From NCBI GenBank assembly GCA_003116995.1, contig BDSL01000032.1, positions 124,001-188,000 of the forward strand: a stretch of DNA of 64,000 bases. The letters are read 5' to 3'. Within the stretch, counting starts at the first letter, position 1, and the number at the start of each line of letters is the position of its first letter. The notes beneath the pieces are model-generated. The model was not told the DNA's origin. It worked only from the letters and a program-made list of their open reading frames with translations, and did no database searches. This document shows, piece after piece, positions 1 to 10,900 of this stretch. Origin of the DNA: Yamagishiella unicocca (lineage: Eukaryota; Chlorophyta; Chlorophyceae; Chlamydomonadales; Volvocaceae). The translations under genes and the position numbers were made by a program.

Positions 1-1214
1 CTGCCGCGACCAGACAGGACGTTCCGCCCTGGCCCCTGACACTCCAACCCGCCACTGGGTGGGGCCCCCTGCGCCTCACCCGGTGTCCTTCTGCACTGGC
101 TTGCCAAATCGGCCCCTGCCCCGCCTCGATAGGCCAGACACGTTGGCCTGCGCGCGGGAGGAGTGCGGTCATGGGAAGGCCATTTCGCAAACCGTCGCCG
201 GTCAGGGCTGCGTACCCCGCGACCGCCGCCACCTCGACCAGGCGGCCGCCCGCCCCGCTGCTTCATGCTTTATTAAAACAATCGAGTTTGTTCACGTTGT
301 CTGGGGGAAGGCAGTATTGGACGGGTTGCTTAGGTTTGTCGGCGCGCTCTGACGTCGGCGGCAGAAGTTCAGTGTGGGATGTATGGTTAATCTACAAGAG
401 TAAGAAGTGCTCAGGAATGGAAGTCTTCTGCTTAAGTTGGAGCGGTGGTCTCGGAGCATAGTCGCTTCCCTTCTCGCCTGCCGATACCGGTACGCAGATG
501 TCTTTGATAAGGAACTGGATGATGTGCCCTTAATTCGATTTAATCACATTGACATTTTACCCTTGACTAACTCAAACGGACGCGACACAGCATGGCGCAG
601 GCGGGCATCTTGGACCAACGAAGAAAGTTAATTATAAATGGAAACACGTTTGGAGCCTTATTCCTAGCGTAAGGGGAATGTACACCTGCGGCTTTGTTCA
701 TCATTGCACAGAGTTAGTTATGCAGGCCAGCTGCCCATGCCCGCAGGCTGAGCCTGTCCGCAATGTTCTACGCTCTGATGCATTACATACATGTGAGTAT
801 AACAAGGACGTAAACTGCCTTGTTAAGCTACCAGCCGGCAAACCCTAGTACCATCCATCGTGTCGCCGCAGGACGAGGGTGTCGCGCACCCTGCGCTGGT
901 CATGCTACTCCCATTCCCCACAGTAAGTCTCCTACGAGAACGCTTGCCTGTAACACCTGCACGAATAACTATGCAACACGTCGCCCCCATCGCCACGGCA
1001 AAGCCGAGCTCCACGAGCCCTTCCACAGCTCCAAAGGCCATAGTGCACGCCGCTAACAATATGTCCTGATACCCAAGTCACTCTGGACCTTTTACGTCGT
1101 ACCTGTGTGTTTAGTCACGTGAACCTGTCAGGGCTTTTGCCGGCCCGGAACAATAGCCCACCCTCGGACGTGCTCTCCTCTACAAACCTTCCCCCATTCC
1201 ATCACTCCCCTCAG
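1..1214. other. no gene recognised
   Basis: I see no convincing coding region, RNA gene or repeat here. Short open frames exist on both strands but lack family similarity. The piece could hold introns or upstream exons of the putative plus-strand gene whose exon-like segments follow at 1215 and 1535. Confidence 0.4.
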
Positions 1215-1265
1215 GTCTTGTGGATTGGCCTGATGATACCTATTTTTATGTTTATAACTTACCAG
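1215..1265 (+). CDS. exon-like segment, hydrophobic, unknown gene
   Basis: A 51-nt stretch bounded by a pyrimidine-rich CAG acceptor and a CAG|GTAACG donor is open in phase 0. In that frame it encodes 17 mostly hydrophobic residues beginning VLWIGLMIPIF, which would suit part of a membrane segment. It joins in phase to the segment at 1535-1627. A second frame is also open, so the reading is not certain. I do not recognise the family, and the start of this gene would lie upstream or outside the window. Confidence 0.25.
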
Positions 1266-1534
1266 GTAACGTCCTTCAGAGCTGCCGTGGGTCAGGTAGT
1301 GGCGCCGTGGGGTGTGTGCTAAGGGGGGGTTGTGGGCTGGGCAGGAGCCCGCAACTGCAGACTCTGGAGCGGTGGCGGGAGGCGGAACGGTGGAAATCAC
1401 CTCCGGGGTGGGGCATGCAGAACACGTGCGCTCTGAGGGCCTTGTGGGGTCGCGTGTGGGCAGGTTGCGTCTGGCCTCACCTTCAGCTCGGCCCCGCCAT
1501 CCCGTGCTGGCGTGTGTGTAACCAACCACCTCAG

Positions 1535-1627
1535 GCGGACTTCAAGGGCCTCAACCCGCTCATACCGACGCACTACGTCCTCATTGCCAAGCGCTGCTTC
1601 CAGGCCATGAAGAACAACAACTTCAAG
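1535..1627 (+). CDS. exon-like segment, unknown conserved-looking protein
   Basis: A 93-nt phase-0 block sits between a TCAG acceptor and an AAG|GTGGGT donor. It encodes 31 residues starting ADFKGLNPLIPTHYVLIAKR and ending MKNNNFK. Unlike the surrounding open frames it has no low-complexity bias, and its splice sites match those used throughout the window, so it looks like a real internal exon. Later candidate pieces in the same direction are 2503-2589 (donor AAG|GTAAAC) and an open stretch ending with a stop at 3002, which is followed by TGTAA at 3144. I cannot assign a function; the gene would begin upstream and may be only partly seen. Confidence 0.35.
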
Positions 1628-3233
1628 GTGGGTGTTGTGCCTGCTGTGAGGTCCTGCAGCTGCCTCTGCCTTCGCTGCGTTAATTTCACACCTCGGACCT
1701 GCCTCTGCGTACTGGATCCGTCGCCTATTCGCTGAGGCTGCTAGAGAGCCACCTAGCCACGTTTGCTAACGACCGGAGGCGGCTGTGGAGCCTGGCTGTG
1801 GTGGGCTGACAGTCATGCGCACGGCGCTTGAAGACAGTTCCTGCGCCACTTCACTTCCACTCCACATTCAGTTATCCCTCTGACAGCTGCTGCTGTGCCA
1901 GTCCTATGATGCACCCTGCCTCACCGATTCCCTTCGGTTTCTTTGCGAACGTCTGGCCGGAGACCCTCCCTCTCTGCTCATCTTCCCTCCACTTTGCCCT
2001 CCATGTAATGCCGCCCAACTTCCGAGCGCCCAGGTATCGGAAAAGGATCTCTGAAGGGGCCCCCCGCGCCCACCAGGCAGGAGGGAGGATAGAGCACGGC
2101 CCAAAGGAGCCGGACGGCGGGCGCAGTGTTCTCCTCCAGAGTCTGTTATTCTGGCGTTTTTGCATATGCCGTGTGGGCGGCTCGCCGTACTGGTGTCAGA
2201 GAGGATTGCTGTTTTGTTGTGATGCACGAGGGAGATGTGTATCTTGCAGAGATTGGGCGCCGTGGAGAACTCAGCTTGGGAGAGCCCTGCGTGATAAGTG
2301 GTAGACAGTAAGGAGAGCCGAAGAAGCCAGCTGCTGCGGAAAGCGGGTAGATGCCGGCCGGCAGCATTTGTTTGGTTTTGCTGGTACTGAGTGCTAAGGT
2401 GGCGTTCATACATCACCTCGTGTGACTTCATGGAAATGACTCATTTTGCTACAGCGCTTGTGTCATCTCCGGTTCCCGTCATTTGTATCTGCATTTTCCA
2501 CTGAGGGTTTTAGGGTCAGGGCCAAGGCAATGGATGGTGGCGGGGCCGTTTCTTGCACTGGAATGGCTCAGCTATCCAGCCAGTTGAAGGTAAACCATCT
2601 ATCCCTGTCTTCTCTCATCGCCAACACATGCTCCCCAAACATGCAACCGAAGCTGCACGATTCACGTAACATGTGCGAATTAGAGTCATGCTAAGAGGAA
2701 GTCGGCTAAGTAAGATGTATGAGGACGTACCTCCGACCGCCGCGGAGATGGCGCTCAGCAAAATAGAAGCCGCTCAGCAAATAATAAGATACAGAGGCCA
2801 CGAACATCACGCTCCTCAGCGCAGGAGGCGCGAAGGAGGCGCAGCAGGCGCGGGCGGTGCAGCGATGGTGGGTGCAACTACAGCGTGGCTAGGGGATCAT
2901 GGGAAGCACACGACATACACTCACGTGCACACACCAACACATCTCGTACAGCATCACAGAATGCACGAAGAAAACACAAATGTTGCACCGATGCAGCAAT
3001 GAGAATGCCTCATAGACACCGCTGCAAGTGACACCGCTGCAAGTGACACACGGCCACACACACTATCTTGCCGCATTTTGCACCGTAGGGCGCATCGTAT
3101 GTGACGTTCAATCCGAACCCATATGACATACACCGACATAACATGTAAAGGGGCATACTTAATTCCTGGTGACTTATATTAGAAGATGTTTTAATGTGTT
3201 TTTTGTCTCCTTCTTTTGTCTTTGAAATGGGTA
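1628..3233. other. weakly annotated stretch, possible 3' end of a plus-strand gene
   Basis: The stretch contains a possible exon at 2503-2589 and an open segment that ends at a stop codon at 3000-3002 with Arg/Gly/Ala-rich sequence. Neither has recognisable similarity. A TGTAA at 3144-3148 lies about 140 bases after that stop and would suit a polyadenylation signal on the plus strand. The rest shows nothing I can name. Confidence 0.25.
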
Positions 3234-3424
3234 GGGTGCACGGCTGCAGCGGTAGTGTAAGGCCGCAACCATGCTGGTGGGTCGGGTGCGCAAGCGCCCC
3301 CATTGACCACACCCCCTCGAAATATTGAAGTTAATCGCAGGTCCTCAATGAGGACCATATAAGCGATTAAGCTTATAAGAACAGATACTACACATGATCT
3401 GAGCCAAAAGGCCGAGAAAGGTAT
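3234..3424 (-). ncRNA. U2 spliceosomal snRNA gene
   Basis: The minus strand begins ATACCTTTCTCGGCC, the same 5' end as plant U2. It continues with the stem I loop GGCCTTTTGGCT and the branch-site-pairing motif GTGTAGTA (3380s), followed by TCTGTTCTTAT. Stem IIa (TATAAGC...GCTTATA) and stem IIb (GGTCCTC...GAGGACC) are perfectly paired although their sequence differs from animal U2, which argues for a functional gene. A stem IV-like hairpin and a 3' end GTGCACCC close it at about 191 nt, the normal U2 length. The Sm-site region after stem IIb reads CAATATTTCG, not an uninterrupted U-run. U2 base-pairs with the intron branch point in the spliceosome. The exact 3' end is approximate. Confidence 0.93.
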
Positions 3425-3484
3425 GGATAATCGTGTATCCTTGGCCCAATAGTCACCTAAACCATTAAGTCCGTAAATAACTTG

Positions 3485-3500
3485 GCAGCGATGGTGGGTG
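3485..3500 (-). promoter_or_regulatory. possible snRNA upstream element
   Basis: About 61 bases upstream of the U2 start the minus strand reads CACCCACCATCGCTGC. This resembles the plant snRNA upstream sequence element TCCCACATCG but with an extra base. The identical 16-mer occurs again at 2859-2874 in the same orientation. A weak TATA-like GTTATTTA lies at 3473-3480. The plant spacing between the two elements is not kept, so this is only a candidate. Confidence 0.25.
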
Positions 3501-4792
3501 ACATTTTTGGACAAAACCTGCATATTTTATGCGGTTCTTTACGGAATTGTCTTACATGATTGATCGCACGGACACTATGGTCCGTCAAAGCTAGCAGCGG
3601 TGCTCGGAGGAGGTGCGTTGCCCGCATCACAGGGTTGCCCTTGGTGCAATGGCCGACTTGACCTTCAACCCTAATGCGGTGCGCTGGTATGACATTCGAT
3701 GGATTGCATGAACTACAGCACCGCACGGCGAGCTTTCGCAGGCTATCACATGCTTCTGGGCACTGGCAAGTGCTACTACGTGTGCCGCGCGACGCGAAGA
3801 AGAAGGTACTCAAAGAAGTATGTCGCCGAACTAGATAGTGTTCGCGGGTTGCCGCTGGGGCAAAGCCACCAGGAGGCTCGCACGTCCGTCCGGGCCAACG
3901 ATGGACGGTGTGAAGCCTGGGGGTGGCCTCCCGGGCATAAGAAATGACCTTCTTAAGAATGGTATGAAACTTATGAGCAGGGTGGATGGCTTCCCAGGGT
4001 GAGGGCGGCGAGTGCCAGTTGAGCGCACCGGCGGCCAGCGTTGCGCGGCGCGTCGGACCAACCTTCCCGCTTCGTTTCGTTCAGTCTACATTGAGAACCT
4101 GTTTGCCGCAAGTTTCGCCAAACTCGAGGCTGTTGGGCACGGGCTTGCACCAGGGGCAATCTGGCCTGCGCTGGTCGTTGAGAGCGCACGGAGGATGCAG
4201 GGTCCGCATGCCTTTGCGTTACACAAGCCACAGTACGATGTATTACGGTACTCTAGGCGAGGCAAGCACCTGGCAGCCTCGCACGTCCTGTCTTGAGTCG
4301 TCGACAAGCGCGTCGTGTCTTTGCACACGTCATAGCTCCGCAGCACTCTTTCCATCGTCGTCAGTGTCGCCCCGGAAACCACCACACGAACACGCACGCG
4401 CGCATGTCCCGTTGTAGGCAACGAAAGGCAACGCAACGCAGCTGCAATCCTCCCTCCCTGCCCCTCCCTCCATCCACGCACAGTAGTAGTACACAGTAGT
4501 AGTAGCTACTGCAGCAGCAGACTGCAGGCCAACAGCATCCTAGCGTCCTAGGGCCTCAGGCCGCAACCTGCAGACACCGCCCCCCCCACCCACGGGTTTC
4601 CCTCGAACCCCACCCACCGCGTCGCTCGCATCCACGGGTCTCCCTCGAAACCCCCACCGCGTTCTCCCCCAGCTCTGAACCGCTATCGTGTCCTCTCGCC
4701 ACGCCCCCAGCCAATGGGACACAGCCCGAGCTGCAACCTGTACCTCACACGACCTTTTTTGCTCCCAGCCCTGGACAGCAGCACCCGCTCCC
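3501..4792. other. intergenic, nothing recognised
   Basis: Short open frames on both strands without similarity or supporting splice structure. It ends with GTA/GCA-rich trinucleotide runs near 4485-4525. It is probably spacer between the U2 gene and the 3' end of the large minus-strand gene. Confidence 0.5.
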
Positions 4793-4797
4793 TTACA
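4793..4797 (-). terminator. candidate TGTAA polyadenylation signal of the giant gene
   Basis: TTACA on the plus strand is TGTAA on the minus strand, about 150 bases beyond the stop codon at 4946-4948. TGTAA is the usual signal in Chlamydomonas-type algae. Confidence 0.5.
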
Positions 4798-4945
4798 CCC
4801 CCTCCCCCAGGGCGCTTGCCTTGCAACCAGACGCAGCGCGCATCCGATCTGTACCTGAATACCGAACAGCTGGTCATTCATCTTATGTACCCAGACCCCG
4901 TGTGGCCTCGCAGGGGCCCCGAAACCACGCATACACGCACACCGC

Positions 4946-7900
4946 CTACCCCCCATGCCCCCCGTCCGAAGCCTTTAGCCCGTGGCTGGACGGACCCCCC
5001 AGCGCCCTGGCGCTGCGGCTGCCGTCACCGGGACGCAGCGGCGACGCCTGCCTGCTCGTCCGCAGCGCCTCCACGGGCGCCGCAACACCCGTGATGCCCC
5101 TCATCGGCCCCGCCGCCGCCGCCGCCGCGGCCGCCGACGGGGTGGCGAGGATGCCCACCAGCCCAGACAGCCCCGAGGCGGGGCTGTGGGTGCGGACCCA
5201 GTCCAGGGGGGGTACGTGGGTGGGGCTGGCGGGCGGCTTGAGGCCCTGGAGCGCGGCGGCGGCTGCTGACTCAGCGGAGCGAGGCCGGGGCGGGTCAGTG
5301 AGGGGGTCCAGGAAGGGTCGCGCCGCCTGCGCCCCGCTATGTGCGGACATGGGTGTCCTGGGCGTGGGCGCGCCGGTAGATGGGGCGGAGGGCGCCACCG
5401 GCCACTGAGTGGGTGGGTGGTGGTGGGGGTGGTGGTGGTGGCTGCTCTGAGGCACGTCCACGGGCGGCAGGTACTGGCCGATATGGCCGGGGTGGAGCCC
5501 CGCGGACCGGCGGGTCATGTCGACATGGGGGCCTTCGACCCGCGGGTCAATGGGGCTGCTGTTGATGGTCGTCAGCGGCAGCAGCCCGGCGGCGCCGATG
5601 ACGGGCGAGCGCAGCGACCCCGCGGGCGGCATCCGCAGCCCCGCCGGCGCCGTGCTGCGGAGCGCGGGGGCGGCGGCGGCGGCGCCGCTGACAAAGCCTG
5701 CGCCGCTGGCCGGCGCAGGGAAGCGTACCGTGCCCTGCTGCGCCTGCGCCGCTGGGAAGTGCTTCGGGCCCGTGATGGGAGCCAGCGTCGGCGTCGGCGT
5801 TGACACGGGCCGCAGCTGGCCCCCGGGGTACGGCAGGTGGCGCTCCAGCTCGTCCAGCGACCCCGGCGGCATCTGCTGCGACTTGGGCGGCAGCGCCGGC
5901 GGCAGTAGCCCGCCGCGGGAGCCCCCAAGGTGGCTGGCGGCCGCGGCGCCAGCGCCGGCGGGCACGACCGCCAGCGGCGGCGCGGCGGCGGCGCCGCCGC
6001 CGCCGCGAGCCGCCGCCGCGTAGCCCGTCATCGGCAGCCGCCAGGGGTCTGACGGCAGCAGCGTCATCGCGTCCCCCCGCGCCAGCGCCAGCGGCCCCGG
6101 CGGCGCCCAGCCCAGCGCCCGGCCACGGCCTGGCATCCGCACCCCGTCCCCGGGCACCGCCAGGGTGCCGCTGCCTGGCACCACCGTGCCGTCCAGTAGC
6201 GCCCGGCGCTGCGCCAGCGCCTCACTGTACACCCGGATGCTGGCTTCCACCAGCCGGTCCACCAGGTCCGCCTCCTCCTCCAGCTCGTCCAAGTCCATCT
6301 CGTCCAGCTCCAGCAGCTCGCCGCGCGCGTCCAGCGCGGCGCGGAGCGCCTCACGGCGCGCCAGCGCGACCTGCAGCTTGGCCGCCGTCAGGCGGGGCCG
6401 CCGTGACCCCCGCCGGCCATGCTGTCGTCGCTGCTCACCCTGGGGCGTCGGCTCGGGCCGCGCGGCGTCGTCAACGCCGAGGTCATCGTCGTAGTAGCCG
6501 GTGTCATCGGCGGCGTCGCCGCCGTCGGCAGCGGCGGCCTCGGCGGCGGCGGCGGCCTCGGCCTCGTCCATCTGGTCGGGTGCTGGCCGGGTGTCGCCTG
6601 CGTCTGGCGGCCACTGCGTCATTGCGCGCGTGTCCACCTCACCCAGGAACCAGCCGTCGTCGCCGCCGACGGGACCGCTGACGGCACCCGCACGGATGGC
6701 GGCGACGCCAGCCGCGCGCGCGGCGGTGGAGGCGGTGCTGAGCATGTACTGCGGTACGGCAGGTCGCCGCCGCACAGGCGCTGCTTGCGGCGCCGGCGCC
6801 GGCGCTGCCGCCGGCGCTGCTGTCGCCGCCGCCGCCGGGTCACCGCTGGCGCCGCCGCTAGGCTTCAGGCTCGCCAGGCCCCCCTGTGACGACAACGCGG
6901 CCAACACCGCCGCGGCATCGGAGCCAGGTGACGGAGGCTCTGGTGGCAGCGGTGGCGGCGCCGCCGCCCCCGCCGCCGCCGTCCGCCGCTCGTCCTTTGT
7001 TGTGGGTTGTGAGCGCGGCCGCCGCGACTGGCTTCCCCCCCACGCGCTGAAGCCGTCGTGATCCGACCTGTCTTCCACAAACGACTCGTGCCTGTCCATG
7101 CCCCTCCTCCGCTCCGCCCCCGCCCCCTCCTCCTCCTCCTCCTCGTACTCGTCGCCCTCCTCCCCCTCGCTCCCCTCCTCCACCCCCTCGCGCTCTTCCC
7201 CGCCGCGCGCCTCCTCCTCCTCCTCCTCCTCGTCATCGTCGTCGTCATCGTACATCGCAGCCCGTTTGTAGTAGCTCTTGAACCGCCGCCTCGGGCCCCC
7301 TTTCCCCGGCTCACTGCGGCTGCATATGTGGCCGCCCACGGCGGCGGCTGCGCACCACAGCGGCCGGCCCTCCGTTACCGACGCCACCACCTCCCCGTTC
7401 GGCGGCACGGCCTCCTCATAGTGATCCATGACCCGGTTGACGTCATCAGGATGGGCCGACAGCATCGTGCTCCGAAACCCAGGCCTCGGCGCCGAAGGCG
7501 GCCGCTGCGTGCCGGCGCTCGCCGGCGCTCGCCGCCGCCGCCGCCAGGTCCGCCTGGGCAGTATGTCTCGCGACGACGCGGTGGCGGCGGCGGCGGGCTT
7601 GGGCTGCAGCGTCGCCGGCAGTACGATGTGCTCCGAAACCGGCCGCTGCTCCTGTTGCATCTGCAGCCACTGCTCCGGCGGCGGCGCGGGGGCGACCAGC
7701 GGCCCCCACGCCGCGCGCCGCCCGATGAGCCCGCCCGCTCCGCGCCTCGCCTGCTGCTCCGGCTCCGAGAAGCCGCTGGCACTTGCCGCCACGCCAGCAC
7801 CCGCCTCGTCCCGTGGCATCGCTAGTGACAGCTCTACCTCAATCGGCATCGCCGGGCCGCCGCCGCCGCCGCCACCTGCGGCGGCGGCGGCGGCGCTGCG

Positions 7901-10900
7901 CGCCGCCTCCTTTGCTCGCTTCTCCTCCTGCGCCTGCTCGTGTTGCCGCAGTCGCGCCTTGCGGCGATTCGCCAGCACCTCCTTGCGCCTCACCGCCTCC
8001 TCGTGCGCCAGCTGCTCGCTGGCGAAGGGCCCGATGCGGCCGGTGGCAGCGTCGGTGCCCGGCGGCGCCATGTTCTTGGCGCTGAAGGTGCCCGCCCAGC
8101 TGATGCCCCGCAGCTGCTCCGCCATGGCTCGATCCTCCATCATCCTGGGGGCAGGAAGACCGGGTGCGGGTGGGCGGGGGTATGAGAGGTAACCCGTAGG
8201 GCGGCGCGAAGGTGCCATAAAAACCGGTTACGCGACATGGACAGGATAGCTGGCGCATTGTCTTCGGACACGTAGGTTGTTGGCGCGTGCTGGAGCACTT
8301 GGATTGACTATCGAGAAACCTGTGGAGGCGGCCCGGCATCGGGCGTTTAAGGAAAATGAAAATGAACAATCAAAATTGCGGTAACGTGTAACGTGTAGAA
8401 AAACGGGTGGGCGGAATGGGGCGCGGAGGTGGGGGGGACGGGCCCCGCCACAGCACCGGAGAAGGGGCCAAAGTGGGTTTTGTAAAACGACCCCGGGCAG
8501 GTGCGGATGGGGTGCCTGTGCACGGGGAAATAGGAGCATCGCAGGAATTCGAGCCATACACGCTCTGGCCCACCCCACTAATCCCGCCGACCCCGACCTA
8601 TGGGTTTGTTAGCAGTCCCTGCCCGCCATCCAGCATTCAACTGCAAACGAGTATCCCACACCTCCTCCTCTTCGGTTTTCCCTGGGTCTGAGTGCCGACT
8701 CTTAAGGGTCTCCTCTCCACCCCGCACGTCGCGCTCACCGTTGCCTCAGCTGCTGCACCGTCTGCACCTTCTTCCAGAACATGTACTTGGACGCCGCGGG
8801 GGCAACCATCAACCGCTGCATCAGCTCGTTCAGATGGCTGTCGTACTGGTCCAGCGTCAGGCCTGGCGGTTCGAGAGTTGCGGGGTCGGAGGGCCAGGTG
8901 AAGGAGGGGGCAGGGGCCGGGAGGCCGAGAGGCCGCTGCGAGAAGTTGGCACCACCCGCACAGGTGATGGCGGCGGCGGTGGCGGCAGTCCGTCATTAGG
9001 TGCGGGAGCCGTGGCGCTTCGCGGCTTGCAACCTCCCAGGCCTCTCCCTAGATCCCCACCAGATCCCCACCAGATCCCCACCAGACCCCCACCAGATCCC
9101 CACCAGATCCCCACCAGATCTCCACCAGATCCCCACCAGATCCCCACCAGATCCCCACCAGATCCCCACCAGATTTCCACCAGATCCCCACCAGATCCCC
9201 ACCAGATCCCCACCAGATCCCCACCAGATCCCCACAGATCCCCACCAGATTCCTGCACCACCGCACCCACCTGTCAGCGCAGTGGGGTCCAGCGACACCG
9301 CCAGCGCCTCCTCCAGTGCGTCCAGCAAGCCGCGATTGGCGTGGCCAGTGAGCGGAGTGGCGCGGCCGGAGGCGCCCGCCGGGCCCCCAGCCGCAGACCC
9401 GCCCGCGCCGCCGCCGCCGCGGCCGCGCCTAAGGCGCCCGTCGCCGTAGCCGCCACCTCGTCGCTGCGTCGCCGCCGAGCCAGGCCCGGGGCCGGCGGTG
9501 CCGCCGGTGGAGGGGCGCTGCGGGTCGAAGATGCCGTACTCAGATCTGGATCCCGCGACGCTGCCGCTGGGGCCGCCCGCACCCCCCTCGCCCTCCTCCT
9601 CCGGTATCCCGTCGGGCCGCAGCTGCTGCATGGCCCTGGCAAACTCCCGGGCCATGTGCTCAACCGACTTGTCGTACAACGCCCACTGCTCGTACTGCGC
9701 CTCCGCGAGCGCACGCGCCAGGCCGGCGCCGATGCGTACGGGCGCCTGCGAGGAGGAGCCGTCGCCGGTGCCGGTGGCGTCGGGGGTGTCCGCCGCCGCG
9801 GCAGCGGCGGCGGCCGCGGCAGCGGCCGCCGCGGCGGCGGCGGCGGCGCCTAGGTTCGGCGGCGGCGGCGGCAATGACGCCGGGTCAACGCCGGGACGTG
9901 CGGAGTAGGGGTCGGATGTCCACATGGCGCGCAGGGCCTCCAGCTGTCGCCTCACCCCCTCGTCCTGAGGGGAGACCGGCAAGAGTACCGGGGAGGCGGG
10001 CAGGGGGGTAAAAAGGGAGGAGACGAGGGGGAGGGGGGTCGGAAGCCGGGGGGAGAGGCCGTGCAGTGCACGTAGCAGAAGCCGCTCCCTCGAGCAGCAC
10101 GACTCAGCCACCCTGCCCTCCCCTCTCCTCCCGGCCCCTTTGGCCCACACGGAGCCCCATCTCACGGAGCTCCATTCCAATCCCCAGCCTTGCAACATTC
10201 GAAACCGTCCGAAGCCCCACACCCCACGCAACCCTGCTGCCCGCCGTCCCTCTCACCCGCAGCGCCTCCTCCTCGAGCTGCTGCTGCCGCCGCTGCTGCT
10301 CCCGCTCGGCCTCGCTGTCGGCCGCGCCCTTCCTCGGCGACCCCACGCCGCACGCCGCCAGCGTGGCCTCGCCTCGCAGCGATGACGTGGACCCGGTTTC
10401 GGAGGGCGACACCGACGGATCGGACTGAGCGTCCTCGTCGTCCGTACCTGGAGCCGACCGCGCAGCGGCGGCGGCGGCGGCGGCAGCCGCCGCCGCCGCC
10501 GCTGGCGCGGCGGCGCCGTCCGCCTGTGGCGTCCCCGGCGGCGGCTGCAGCAGCGGGTCCTCTAGCAGCTGCTGGCCTGTCCGCAGGTTACCCCGCTTGC
10601 GCGCGCGGTTGCGGGAGCGGAGCCTCCTAGCGGAGCTGGGTTGCGAGGGACCGGTGCCCGAGAACATGCCGCCCAGCAGCTCGGCGGCCTCGGCGCCGTT
10701 GGGAACACGGCTGACGTCAAGGCCGTACGCGCCGCCGCCGAGGGCGGCCTCCAGCGCCAGTGTGCGCTGCAGCAGCGCGCTGGGGGAGGACGCGGCGGCG
10801 CCGGAGCGAGCGGCGGAGGCGACGCTGTATGCTGACATGGAGGCGCCGCCGGCGCTGCTGGTGTGGCGGAACGCGTTGGAGGCAGTCCCCCCCATGTCGC

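Noticed and set aside
5517..8192. Several long plus-strand open frames opposite the giant gene's last exon
   Set aside because: They arise from the high GC and Ala/Arg/Gly-rich codons of the minus-strand exon; they are low-complexity and lack splice support or similarity.
9050..9250. CRISPR-like regularly repeated array
   Set aside because: The units are 11 bp and contiguous with no spacers, and the setting is a eukaryotic intron.
8600..9853. 417-codon plus-strand open frame
   Set aside because: It runs through the 11-bp array (giving PTRSPPDPHQI repeats) and antisense to exons 12 and 13 of the giant gene.
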